This document shows positions 12,512 to 23,830 of a DNA stretch of 64,000 bases, piece by piece; the stretch's first letter is position 1; every line of letters starts with the position of its first letter. The DNA comes from Carnegiea gigantea (lineage: Eukaryota > Streptophyta > Magnoliopsida > Caryophyllales > Cactaceae). A program made the position numbers and the translations under genes. The stretch is taken from NCBI GenBank assembly GCA_029747015.1, contig JAKOGI010001362.1, positions 126,501 to 190,500 on the forward strand, read 5' to 3'. Under the pieces are notes generated by a model. That model was not told where the DNA came from. It did not search any database and saw only the letters and a program-made list of their open reading frames with translations.

Positions 12512-12546
12512 TTAGGTTGCCTCCCCATAAGCGCTTATTTAAGGTC
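12512..12546 (-). other. Conserved non-coding block after protease (element 2 copy)
   Basis: The minus strand contains GCGCTTATGGGGAGGCAACC, the counterpart of 3341-3377 in element 1. Both lie immediately downstream of the protease frame. Confidence 0.6.
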
Positions 12547-12610
12547 TTTAGCTTGACCCTTACCTCCAAATAGTAGACGGTAACGGTGTGGGAGGTGGAC
12601 CGGGAGAGGG

Positions 12611-13430
12611 TTAAAGATGTGAAGTAGTATCCCGTACCTTCCCAGTGTAAGCAGAAGTTGGCCTAAAATAGGTCGGGATGACCCCTGAAAAAGTAGAGGA
12701 ACTTCCAAGAAATGTGTGGGGTTCTCCTTTTTCCTCCAGTGCCTCGGCCCCAGAGACAGCATCAAAGGGAGCAAAATGGAGAGGGGTCTCAGAAGGTGAA
12801 GAGAGGATAGGCACCGGAGGTTGTGTGGGGGGAGGGAAACAGAAATCTACCCTCTCCCCACACTGCTGGAAAGATAGAGTGCCTGCCTGCACATCGATCA
12901 ACGCTCCGACGGTGGCAAGAAATGGCCTCCCTAAGATGAGAGGGACCTGTGAGTTCTTGTCCATGTCCATAATGAAGAAATCACATGGGATGACGAACTT
13001 ACCCACCTGAACTGGAAGATCTTCCAGAATTCCTGCAGGTTACCTAATGGAGCAATCTACTAACTGGACGAGTGTGGTGGTGGGTTTCAGGTCGGGCAGT
13101 TGCAGCTTCTTACAAAGAGAAAGAGACAGTAAGCGCACACTGGCCCCTAAATTGCAAAGGGCTCTCTCAATCTACACATCCCCTATACAGCAAGGGATGG
13201 AGAAACTGCCAGGGTCTTGCAGCTTAGGTAGGGACGGGCTCTGTAGGATTGCACTGCAAGCTTTCCCAATAGACGCCACCGGCCCCCTCTCAGGCTCACC
13301 TTTCTTAGAAAGGAGTGCTCTCAAAAATTTCAAGTGCGCAGGTGCTCCCTTGAGAGCCTCTAGGAAAGGGGTGTCAGCATAGATTCGCTTCAGGGCATCC
13401 AGGAATCTTGCAAATTTCGGCTCGTGCTGA
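12611..13430 (-). pseudogene. Aspartic protease, copy B of element 2
   Basis: Minus-strand protease with VPLILGRPFLATVGALIDV near 12,880-12,960 and an active-site region near 13,150. The catalytic triplet there has changed from DLG in copy A to NLG (GAT to AAT), so this copy would be inactive. Several other stops interrupt the frame. A Pro/Ser-rich tail follows and ends at 12,611 with no reverse transcriptase after it. Confidence 0.83.
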
Positions 13431-13439
13431 AATAGCCTG

Positions 13440-15066
13440 GCCCAAGCTACCCTCTGAGGGTAGGGTACTGCTGGTTAGTAAGCGCGAGCTAGGAGTGGAT
13501 GGCTAGTCTTTCTAATAGAGTTCGGGTTCTCTTCTCTCTTCGCTCCCCCCTTTCCTCCAGAATGAGGAACTGTAACTACCTCCTGGAGAACCATCACCAG
13601 ACTCTCCTCTAACCCCTCTCCTATCGAGGAAATGGCATTGACATGATCGTGGGGGTTAGTCTCGGGTTGGCTGAGGAGATGCCTTTGAAGTCAAGATAGG
13701 CGGCTCACCTGTTGAGCGATCTGAGCGATCTGAGCGTCCATTGTCTTCTGATGGGTGGCCATAGCGTCGAGTCTAGAGGTTAGTAGATTGATCGATTCAC
13801 CAAGACTTTCATTAGTCTTAGTTTGAGTCGCTACGAAGCGCTCCATGAGACTCTCCAGATGTGATGTGGGTTGAGGAGGTGGAGGGGGTGGAGCAGTGTA
13901 GGGAGTTCTGTTGTGAAAACTAGGTGGTTGGACAAAACTCTGGGGGTGAGGGTTGGAGTTTTTGTAAGGGGGGTTTGGGTGACTCTTCCAACCCTGACCA
14001 TAGGTAGCGGAGTGGGGGTTATTTTGTGGTGAAGGGTTGAAGCTGTGGAATGCATTGAGGTGTTCAATACTAGAGCAGCCATTATAACAGTCAACTGAAG
14101 TATGCCCTTGCACACCATATGTCTCACAAATAGTATGTACTCTAATTGGGTTAGGAGTGCCTACTCTGCCCAATCTCTGTGCCAGTGCATCCACCCTGCT
14201 GGCTAGGAGCGTCATAGCATCAACCTCATATCTACCGCTGCTTTTCTTTGGTGCGGCTCGCTTACTTGACCAGTGATAATTGTTGGAAGCCATCTCTTCC
14301 AACGAGGCCTTTGCCGCCTCAATTGACTTGCCCATGAGAGCGCCCCCGCTGCAGCATCTATTGAGATTTTCACTTACCACTCCAACCCATTGTAGAATGT
14401 TTGGATTAGGAGCCAGTCAAGAACTCCATGGTGGGGGCACTGCCGCTGAAGGTCTTTAAACCTCTCCCAGGCCTCATAGAGGGGCTCTCCTTCCTACTGG
14501 GTGAAGGATGTAATCTTTGTCCTCAGCTTTGCAGTTTTTCCCGGTGGGAAGTATTTGCTGAGGAAGGCCTTGGAGAGAACCTCCCAGGTGGTGAATGAGT
14601 TGGGCTCCTCGTTCTGCAGCCAATCACTCGCTCTATCCCTCAATGAGAAAGGGAAGAGCTGCAGTCGAATAGCGTCGGCGGACACTCCATTGAGTTTGAT
14701 AGTGTCGCACTTCGCAAGGAATTTACGAAGGTGCACGTTAGGGTTGTCCGAGGGATATCCGTCGAACTGGTCACGCTCCACGAAACTGATGAGCGCTGGG
14801 TTGAGCTCAAAATTATTAGCCTCGATCGCCGGGCTAACAATCGATGAGGTGACGCCAGATGCCTGCGGCAGGGCATAGTCCCGCAGACCCTATTGTCTTC
14901 CTGGGCCATCACCGCTGCTTCTTTCTTCCTCCTTCTCACTTCTCCGCTACGTCAGCATGCGGCTGCTTCTATGTCAAGATCGAGGGCGATAAGGTCTTGA
15001 TCCCTCTGACTCCTCCTGTGCATACAAAGCAAGCACTACCCAGGCGTAAACAGTTTCAAGCAAGAA
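13440..15066 (-). pseudogene. Gag, copy B of element 2
   Basis: Capsid protein of an Athila-like element. The longest open parts are 14,494-14,781 (core with LFPFSLRDRASDWLQNEEP and a KYFPPGKTAKLR end) and 13,691-14,380. The second part has a linker, a defective zinc knuckle CETYGVQGHTSVDC whose second Cys is Tyr, a Pro-rich segment and a C-terminal coiled-coil-like QIAQIAQQ segment. Copy A keeps the Cys, so the Tyr is a later G-to-A change. Confidence 0.85.
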
Positions 15067-15151
15067 TGAGGAATGACTGAAAGTTACGAAAAGAAAAATA
15101 AAAAGGCCTAGTCTAGAGTATAATGACCGATTCTGATATCGAAGGGAAGAA

Positions 15152-15171
15152 GTTCCCCGACAACGGCGCTA
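15152..15171 (-). other. Primer-binding site, copy B of element 2
   Basis: This is the same site as 9162-9181, but its TGG start has become TAG, another G-to-A change. Confidence 0.75.
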
Positions 15172-15180
15172 AAAACTTAT

Positions 15181-16579
15181 TGTGTTAAATTACCGCAAGT
15201 GCACGGCGTAGCTGTAGCTAGCAACCGGCAAGTACGGCTCGTGTCCATGAGGAACTTGCTTTTGACTACCAAAACTAATTAACTAACCCAATCTAGGCCA
15301 AATCAAAATATAAGTCTATGGCTAAACTAATGAACACAATAGCAACTAAGAATCGAATGAGGGAACAGAATATTAAAGCACTTAGGTTGGAATTAACAGC
15401 ATGATTGTGCTAGCTGAACCAATTACTAACCTCGCTGAACAATCCTAGAGATGCGTCATGAGTGAATAGATTGCCAATTAAGTCAATCTCCTCCCTCTCT
15501 CAAGGGTCGAAGATTAATCCTAGAATTATAGTCACTTATTTTCATGGGACTAAAGGTCACAGGATTATCATATCTACAATCTCTAATCCCAACTAAAACC
15601 TTGATTATTTTCATATCAAAATCCTAATTGTCTACTAATTCGCACTAAGTGAAGGTTCCGTCTTTCAACGCTCCCCTAAACCCAAGTAATAATGGATGAA
15701 TGCCCTCTCAGGCATTATATCGAGCATGTGACGTGCATAGTAGAAATCATGAACGCAAAAGCAAGGAAAGTAAGGGATTAGGGCTATAATTGATTCAACT
15801 AAATATAATTGGCTTTAATCCCGACCCGAGTTGAGAATTTAGCCACACATCATTTCACAATCAACAACCATAATTTCAATTCTACCAAACAACATTCAAT
15901 TCACAAAAACCTAAAATAACAATAAAGAGAAGAGAAGGAATCGGGAAAACGAACTTAAATTGATTGTTGCTGAAAGGTAGATCGAACTTCGATGCCAATG
16001 AATTTAATACAAAACAATGGAAATTAAAAACCCGAATGCAAAACCTAAAAATCGCCTCTAAACGTCTGTGAAAAAGAAACTGAAATAATCCTCTAAAAAC
16101 AGCTTAGAGGATAACTTAAGTCGCGCAGTCGAAAAGGTCGGCACGGTCGTGCCCAGAGGCACGGGCCCATCGTGCCATAAACACTGCCGGAGTTACGCGA
16201 GCACCGCGCATGTGGCACGGTGTCGCCACGTGGCACGGCCACACCGTGCCACAGGCCGTGCCACGTTTGTGCCGTGCTCGCGTGGTACGATCTGGGTTTT
16301 TGCCCCAGGATGTCCGTGCTTGATCCGTGGAACTCTACGCGACGCTTAATTGACCTCCTTTGCGACTTTAGATTCGCCTCTTTGCCGCTCTTTTCTACCA
16401 AATATTAATTATCTTTCTGTTCCTTCAACAAAGTTCCTGAAATTACAGAAAGACGTCATACGAGCGAAATATATGCGTAGAAGGTTGATTTGACCTTTCC
16501 CTGATGTGATAAAGCATGAAAATGTAGGGAAAATTGAATCAGATACGGGCTAAAATATGGTATAAAAATAGGTTTATCA
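15181..16579 (-). repeat. LTR B of element 2 (5' LTR)
   Basis: It is collinear with LTR A from tgtgttaaatt to ggtttatca, 1399 bp. The GC-rich palindrome cluster is at 16,138-16,290. One 14-bp palindrome (ggcacgatcgtgcc in LTR A) has a single mismatch here. Confidence 0.88.
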
Positions 16580-17520
16580 CAAAGTCTGCTTCAAATCCTT
16601 TCATAGAGGGTAAAGAGGGAATAGTTTGAGCAAACCTGCAATAATCACTCATAATAGATTCATTAGAAGTGTGGGCCTCAACCTTGGGTATGCTAGGTGA
16701 CATAGGAGCAGCAAACTCTACCTTAACATACCTTTGGTTGGGGTCCTCAGTAGAAATCCAGTCAAAGTCAAGAGAATCTTCACAATTCAAGACATCCTCT
16801 ATGTTAATCCCAGGGGAAGGAGGAAATTCATCCAATAGAGAAGAATTAGGGGAAACCACTTTCTCCTTCATATGGCAAGACACAGCATAATGCCTTTGCA
16901 TGTCAAATGTGATCTGTCCCTTTCTTACATCTATACGACAACCAACTGTAGCCAATAAGGGCTGACCTAGGATAATTTGAGCATCATCGGTCTTAGGCAT
17001 ATCAACTATGATAAAGTCTTCTAATACCCAAATATCTCCTATATTGACCGAAACATCTTCTAATTTGCCTATGGGTTATGTTTCAGAACCGTCTGCTAAC
17101 TGTGATAAAAAAAAGGTGCGATTTATAATGGCCCTAGGTGAAGCTTATGAAACAAAGAGTATGGCATTAAACTGACGCTTGCACCTAGATCACATAAAGC
17201 TCTCTCAATTTTCACCTTTCCCACAATACAGGGAATAGAAAAGCTACCTGGGTCAAGAAGCTTAGGTGGAAAAGTTGTGAGGATCACTACAGTGTCATTC
17301 TCTATGAATGTGGCGGTCTTGCCACCATCATTTCTCTCCTTACTTTCTGCCAGGGTTGTTTCTCTACCATCTTCCATTAGTATATCCTTGGGGTCAACAA
17401 ACTTGTCCACTTCTTCCTTCAAGGTGACACAATTACAATACTGACGAGAGTTAGGTTCGGGCTTGCTAGGAAGTTTGTCTGGGGGCATAGATGAAAAACT
17501 AGCTTTTTGGGCAATCTGGG
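16580..17520 (-). pseudogene. Aspartic protease of element 3
   Basis: The active-site segment ALCDLGASVSLMPYSLF lies near 17,130-17,200, preceded by DPGSFSIPCIVG. The later strand IILGQPLLATVGCRIDVRKG lies at 16,900-16,980. The catalytic Asp is retained. The frame is broken near 17,110-17,120 by an A run, and the protein is severed at 16,580 by element 2. Confidence 0.85.
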
Positions 17521-18810
17521 CTTCCAATATCTTATTATAAGTTATAAGCATATCAACCTTTGCGGCTAATTACTTAATATACTCATCCTGCTTTTGTTGT
17601 GCCATAAGCGTACTTTCCATCATAGCTTTTAAATTGGATTTTTGGGGTACTTGAGAAGGGAAAAGAGGTCTTTGGAAACCGGAGTGTGGTCTAACATTCA
17701 TTGGAGGCATATTCGAAGGGTTTGGATTAGACCTATATGAGAAATTCGGATGATTCCTCCAACCTGGATTGTAGGTACTAGAGTAAGGGCCATTGGCCGT
17801 CCTCAAGTTGAAATATTGAACATAGTTGACTTCACTAGGGTCTTGGAAAAAAGGACTCTTAACTTGACAATTCAAAGTCACATGCTCAATAGAACCACAA
17901 ATTTCACATGTGGAAGGGGCACTAGAATTCACAGCATTAACATTTATTCGGTCCAATCTTTAAGTCATAGCATCAACTTTAGTAGAAAACAAAGTAAGTG
18001 CATCAACTTCAAGCTTACCTCCAACTCGTTTGGGTTGGCCTCGTTTGGTGGACCATTGGAAATTGTTAAGTGCCATCTCCTCAATTAGGTTATAGGCCTT
18101 ATCTTCAGTTTTGTTCATCAAGGTTCCTCCTTCTGTCGCATCAATAGTGGACCATACAGGTTGGGTCAAACCATTATAAAAAACTTGGATAATCATCCAT
18201 CATTGAAGACCATGATTAGCAGCAAATCTTTAAACCGCTCCCAAACTTCATAGAGCGTCTCTTCATCTTTTTTAGTGAAGTTGGTGATTTGATTCCTCAA
18301 ACTTGCCATTTTGCTTGGAGGGAAAAACTTGGTGAGGAAAGCTTTCGTTAGCTCATCCCAAGTGATAATACATCTCGATGGCAAAGAATATAGCCAAGCT
18401 CCTGCCTTATCCCTGAATGAGAAGGGAAATAATCGCAGCCGGATGGCATCGGTGGAGACTCCATTAAGTTTCAACGTGTCGCACACTTCCAAAAAGACCG
18501 AGAGGTGTAGATTCGGGTCTTCAAAGGAGTTCTATCAAATTGGGATTATTGCAACACGAAAATGAGTGCCAAGTTTAAGCATGAAATTGTTGGCATCAAC
18601 ATTAGGGCGAATGATGCTTGAGGCGATCCCTTGAACTCTAGGGGTAATGAAATCCCTAAGCGTCCTTCTTTGGTCACCTTCTCCTCCCGCCATATCTGTT
18701 GGATTTCTTCTTGCCTCATGTCGTTGTTCTTTAATCTTTTGCTTCTTCCTCCTTAAGCAAAAAGTCCTCTCAATCTTAGGATCGGGTTCGTATAGGAATG
18801 GACTTTGCAT
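17520..18810 (-). pseudogene. Gag of element 3
   Basis: Capsid protein in three frame segments. The first (18,535-18,810) has an N-terminal domain with basic RRKKQK residues. The second (18,193-18,492) is the capsid core, with LRLFPFSFRDKAGAWLYSLP and FFPPSKMASLRNQ. The third (17,570-17,956) has an intact zinc knuckle CEICGSIEHVTLNC and an Asn/Pro-rich tail. Stops at about 18,192, 17,958 and 17,569 and a frameshift near 18,530 break it. Compared with element 2, it has fewer nonsense changes. Confidence 0.86.
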
Positions 18811-18947
18811 AAATTGGCAAGATTCCTAAAAGCACTTTCACTAACACTACCAATGCAATCAAACAAGAAAATAAAAGAAATAAAACTAAAAGATAATGGA
18901 ATACTTAGTCACTTTCGTAAGACTAGCTCGATAGTTAACAAATTAAT

Positions 18948-18964
18948 CCCCGGCAATGGCACCA
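18948..18964 (-). other. Primer-binding site of element 3
   Basis: The minus strand reads TGGTGCCATTGCCGGGG, differing from the Athila consensus by two transitions, both at CpG sites. Confidence 0.75.
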
Positions 18965-19180
18965 AAAACTTGATTACTGCCGCAAGTGCACGGATAGTCG
19001 TAGTGTAGATAAAAGATCGTGCTCAGGGACCACAGTAATCCATCGAGCTTTGTCTATCAGAATATGCTAAGCAAATCCTAAATCAAGGGGCTTCGATTCA
19101 ACGATTTCAAATTTACTAATTCTAAATCAATCAAGGAAAAACGCTTAGGAGTTCATGCAGTTAAACAAGGTGATTGCATC

Positions 19181-19503
19181 TAGGCCTGGCAACGGGTTGG
19201 ATTTGGAGCGGGTGAAGCTCCACCCGCATCCATCACCCGCATCCATCCACTCCACCCGATCCACCCGTCATCCACTCATCCGCTCACCCGCATCCAATCC
19301 ACCCACCACCCACGGATGAAGCGGGTGGTAAACGGGTGAAACAGATAAAACGCGTTCTATCTCATTTTATTCGTTTATCGCTCAAATAAGGTTCAAAAAC
19401 TTGAAAAATTTAAAATATACAAAACAATAACTAACGGAAACCACATGCCCTAATCGTAAACATAACAATTATCACAAATGATAAAGATACCAAACATAAG
19501 TTT

Positions 19504-19547
<44 letters not shown>

Positions 19548-19639
19548 CATATATCTACAAATATATATATACATGTCTATATATATATATATACATATAC
19601 ATATACATACATATATATACATATACATATACATACATA

Positions 19640-19706
<67 letters not shown>

Positions 19707-19877
19707 CGGGTGACGGGTCGGGTGACGGATCGGATGGACTGTCACCCGAATCCGACCCGATCCATCACCCGATTATCCATCACCCGTTTAATTCACCCGT
19801 TTAGTCGGGTTTTCACCCGATTTTTCGGGTCGGGTGAATCGGATATCTATCGGGGTCGGGTGAAATTGCCAGGCCTA
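19181..19877. mobile_element. Non-autonomous hAT element
   Basis: Perfect 8-bp TSD attgcatc at 19,173-19,180 and 19,878-19,885, with 12-bp terminal inverted repeats TAGGCCTGGCAA. Both are hAT hallmarks. The subterminal regions are rich in CACCCG/CGGGTG repeats. There is no transposase. The centre holds a microsatellite. The open frame at 19,478-19,804 is just translated microsatellite. Confidence 0.92.
19505..19703. repeat. (CA)n/(TA)n microsatellite inside the hAT element
   Basis: A CA run of about 13 units (19,511-19,538) grades into interrupted TA/CATA and ends with a long pure TA run (about 19,642-19,703). It expanded inside the transposon. Confidence 0.95.
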
Positions 19878-20931
19878 ATTGCATCAAAATGATAAACATG
19901 TGCTTTTCTCTAATTGGTTAATTTTAAGGAATTGCAATCTATCCAGAATTTAGTCTATTCTTTCGAAATCAACCAAATTACCTAAACTAAGCAAAAGTCA
20001 TTCTTTCGAACTAATTTGTCTTAATCCAAGTTGAATATATTTCTATTACTCTCTAGTCCTCCCAACATGCAAATCTCTCTTTCAAATCGACGCTATGTTA
20101 GGTCTTATCAAGCAGTCTGACAATCGAATGTCACCTTTCGGCTCTTCACTCAATTGTTTCAAGTGTGCAAGCAAACTTTGACCAAAAAGAATCCACTCAC
20201 GACATGATAATCACTTGATAGAACAAAATCAAACGAATCATTAAACAAAGCATAATTCTATTGATTAAAACATGATCCAACTACACTTTCATTAATAAAT
20301 AAATCTCTAGCCAAAATAGACTACTCACACATGATTAAAGATTAAACAACTAACTAAAGATTCAGCAAAATCTGAGAGGGAATGGCTTGATAAATATAGC
20401 CTTCAACCAAGGGCTTCAAACCGCCTCAAAACCGAACTCACATTCAAGATTTCTCACTAAAACAACAATCAAACTAAAAATTCTAACTAAAAAGAGCAAA
20501 ATTTTGAGAACGAAAATGAACTAAAGTATGCTTTCTCCTCTTCTGCTGCTAAAAAAAAAATGAGGTTTTATAGAAGAACAAGGACGTTTTTAGGCACATA
20601 GCCAAAGAAAGACGAAAAGTCCACAGTTACACAGCTCACCATGATCTATGGCAGACACCACAGTCTGACCGTCGTCTTGGATGAAACCGAATTTATGCTC
20701 TTCTCTTGCTCCACGGGCATAGCATCACATGGCTGTCCGTGGGAGAGGTCAAGATACATCCAATGAGGATCAAATGTTGGGTCAAAATGGTCCAAAACCT
20801 ACAAATATCATCAAACAACCATACCCAAACATAAATCGAGAATAGGAGTATAAATGGTAACTTAAAGCACATAATTCTCCTAAAATTGTGGCAAAATGGC
20901 CTAAAATGATGCATACATTAAGCACTTATCA

Positions 20932-22150
20932 CTCCCTAACCATAAAATCAAGGATTTAAAAAAAAATCAAAGAGTTGTGCCTAATCAAGATAAACCATAG
21001 AATAACTGTAATTGCTTATGATATATTTCCATTTTTGTTACCTAAATGAGTCAATCCTTATTAAGTCTTTTCCTTGCAAACTTGCGAATGCATTATTTCA
21101 TTTGTTCAAAGTGAGGTTTTGTTATCTGCTTTTGCCTTTCGCATCCTCAATATCGAGTGAAGTTGTGTAACTAGTATCATTACTCACTGCTTTATGTTTG
21201 AATTGGATCATGTTATAATAAGGTCGGTCAAATTCAAATTCGGGTTGGTTTGGGTTTGGATCATTTGTGTTTAGGTTGGATTAGTTCGGGTATGAATCAG
21301 TTCGGGTTATTTTGGATTTGGGTCTACATTGGGTCAATAAGGTTTCGGGATAGTTTAGACTCAGTTCGGGTTATTTCGGGTTTTGGATCAAATCCAGTCA
21401 ATACTGTTTCGATTCGGCTCGGTTTTGGCTCGGCTCAATTTCGGGTTTCGAGTCGAGATCAGCTCAATTCTTTCAGGTGTTGGTTCGGATCTGGTTTCGG
21501 ATTGTTCAGTTCGGGTCATTCGGATCGAGTCAGTTTTGTCAGGTCTCCATATCATCATGTATATCTATCTATCTATCTATCTATCTATCTAAATCTAAAT
21601 ATATCTAAACGTGAGTGATTGACATTTGTGATGACATTTGCACTATTCTATTAGTTAGTTGGATTTTTTCAACTGAACTTTTAAGATCAAGAGTTTATTA
21701 CAATAATATATTAGTCGGATTAATTATAAATCCATACATATTCTTCTTTATTTTTGGATAATAATGCGCTTATATATGTTCTGTATGTTGACTTTTTGAG
21801 TTCAATAAGCATAAAATAAAAATCAATAGAAAAATTTAGTTACCAAAAAGTGACATTATGGGTTTTAAATTTTTGCAATTTTGAACCCAAGCTGTTTAAA
21901 AAAGCATGAATGAAGGAGTTTGATCACTACATGTTTGCACCGAAAATTATGATAGTTTTGTAGTATTTCTACACTGAATTTAGCTTTTAATAATTATGAT
22001 TTTTATATTTTTAATTGAGTTTTTATTATCTTATAGGTCTTAAAATAAATTGAAAAAAATGTGAAAAATAGAGAAAAAGCATCATTGGGTCAAATTGATT
22101 CAAATCTAACCGAAATTCCTCAACCCATTTTCTTTTGTAACCCAAAAGAA
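20932..22150. other. Intergenic, no gene seen; degenerate CGGGTT-rich repeats
   Basis: AT-rich DNA flanking element 3. Between 21,225 and 21,545 the plus strand is filled with diverged TTCGGGTT/TTTGGGTT/GGATC units, resembling the subterminal repeats of hAT elements, but no bounding terminal repeats or TSD were found. A pure ATCT microsatellite follows at about 21,562-21,591. The open frame 21,250-21,618 is translated repeat. Confidence 0.6.
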
Positions 22151-23830
22151 AAGAAAGAGGGAAACAAAAATTGAAAACATCCCCCCACGTGCCTCTCGCA
22201 TGACCAGTCCCCCCTCCTTTCTATTTCCTCACTTTCTCTCTCCTATCCCGGCCCAGAAACTCGACACCCCCCCCCCCCCCCCGGCTAGTTCTCCTTCTTC
22301 TTCGAAAACACCACCATCACCACTACCATCCTCATCCACCATCGTGCGCCCCAACGCAATACCAGATCACCACCACTACCACGCCAATGGCCAGCACATC
22401 ATCATCTCCACCATCCACATTAACCTGTAATTCGATGGTCAAGAAGCAAGCTTGAAGGCTATAAAACGAGGCAGCGGCGCGATGGGAGGTAATCTAGGTT
22501 TTATTGAGGGCTTTAGTTAGTTTTAATTTCAGTTTTACTATTTTAGGGTTTGAGTTTTAGGGTTTTATTTTCTGTTTTTGGTTTCAATTTCAGATCTGTT
22601 TGTGAGTGTTCGATTTCTTGTATTTTGGGATTCAAATCTCTAAACGTTTGGTTTAGTTCACTAGTTTAATATGGAATTTGTTAGTTATGGCTTGAATTTG
22701 CTCGCTTGATCATCATATTTTACTAGCAATCTTTGCTCTGTTTTTCGATGGAATTTGAAGCGTCAGTAATGGCGATTCCGCCATTGTTAACGAGCTTAAA
22801 AGCTTGTTCATTGATTGTTTCTGGGTTACTAGTTGGCTGCAAATCTGAATCCTCTTCTTCCCCTGTTTTGGCCTGAGTTCGAGGTCACGTCAATGGCGAT
22901 TACGCCATTGTTGGCGAGCTTGGAGCTTGTTGGTTTCGCTGTGCTAGGCTGAGCTCTTAAATGGGCAGGGACACCCCATCCTTATTCCTCCCCTCTTCCC
23001 TGTTTTAGCTGGGTTATTCTTCGTTCCCTTCCCCATTCTATTGTTGTCGTTCTTGAACTTGGGTTGCCATCGCCTAGTGAATCTACGTAGAACTGAGTGA
23101 ATGTTATTTAGCCTTCCGTTAATGGAGGTCTTTAAGTTGGGTTGAGCTTCAAGCAAGGATGTTCATGGCGTCTATTCCTCTTCTCCTGTGATTGTTCGGT
23201 TGTTCTACGTTGTCTGTTTTATTTGTTTTTGTCACCCCCTGCTTGATTTATTTTGGCTTGATTTTGTTTACTTTTAATTCTCACTTTAATTTTGGCTTGA
23301 TTGTTTTGCTAGATTTTTATACCTGATTGTGACTTTGTTTGTGCTCTCTTGTTTCTAGTTGTATTGGATTATGGTGTTCATTCTTATTTTTAGTTTTATG
23401 AGGGTTAGTTTGGATTTTCATTATGTCAATCTTGATTTTTTGATTAGAATTCCCTACATTATAGCACGCCTAGTATCATATTATTTGTGGTCAGTTGAGA
23501 TAATGTACGCATTGAGTTTGGTTTTGCTATTTTATCTAGTTTAAAGATATTTAGATCATATTAGAGTATGTGAATAATTACGAATTGTATAGAATTTGAT
23601 CCATTTATAATCTACAATTTTAGTTGGTTATTGTTTTAATTGGTTTAGAATGATGATAGATTAGTTATTTCTGTAGTTAGTGGTCTAGTTGCATCTATCG
23701 TCTCTGAAGAGACGACCCTCAAGTATTGCAGCGAAAGCTGTACGTTTGGGGCCTTCAAATTTACCTTGAAAATATCGTGCACTACACTAGACATTTTATA
23801 CTGTAATTTTTTCATTAAGTGCACCAAATA
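22150..23830. other. GC-richer unrecognised stretch, possibly a gene or transposon 5' region relic
   Basis: Composition changes here: a CT-rich stretch with a C16 run (22,267-22,282), then T-rich sequence with many ttttag/tttcag strings typical of plant introns. A small Pro/Ser/His-rich frame (22,200-22,430) has no domain I recognise. No protein homology is visible in the remainder. I do not call a gene. A 5' leader with an intron, or a captured gene fragment, is possible. Confidence 0.4.
22756..22935 (+). repeat. Imperfect direct duplication with short palindromes
   Basis: The segment around aatggcgattccgccattgt (about 22,767) recurs about 125 bases downstream with aatggcgattacgccattgt. Each is followed by a near-copy of cgagctt..agcttgtt. 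Each copy centres on an aatggcg/cgccatt hairpin. Confidence 0.65.

Larger units (their letters stand above)
7006..16579 (-). mobile_element. Element 2: compound Athila-like retrotransposon with a shared middle LTR
   Basis: The layout is internal region A (7006-9190, left part cut by element 1), LTR A (9191-10,606), internal region B (10,607-15,180) and LTR B (15,181-16,579). Regions 7006-10,606 and about 12,998-16,579 are collinear copies. LTR A is therefore both the 5' LTR of the truncated left copy and the 3' LTR of the complete right copy. Such arrays arise by unequal recombination between LTRs. The right copy lacks reverse transcriptase and integrase. Its right edge cuts the protease of element 3, with caaag (16,580-16,584) as the expected TSD. 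Confidence 0.87.
16580..20931 (-). mobile_element. Element 3: Athila-like retrotransposon, right part
   Basis: This is the outermost member of the nest. It contributes its 5' LTR (18,971-20,931), primer-binding site, gag and most of the protease. It is cut at 16,580 by element 2. Its remaining internal region and 3' LTR would lie left of the window. The LTR begins with a motif also found in element 2 (gccgcaagtgcacgg), so the two are related subfamilies. Confidence 0.85.
18971..20931 (-). repeat. 5' LTR of element 3, interrupted by a hAT insertion
   Basis: It begins tgattactgccgcaag and ends agcacttatca. Its minus-strand start TGATAAGTGCTTAATG and the following 100 bases look like a typical Athila LTR start. 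Removing the insertion (19,181-19,877) and one TSD leaves about 1.26 kb. Bases 20,932-20,936 (ctccc) are the candidate TSD; the other copy is out of the window. Confidence 0.78.

Noticed and set aside
19478..19804. Tyr/Ile-rich 108-residue open frame
   Set aside because: It is the CA/TA microsatellite of a hAT element read as protein.
22200..22430. Proline-rich protein-coding gene
   Set aside because: Low-complexity CT-rich sequence with a C16 run. No domain, no supported splice structure, and no continuation.
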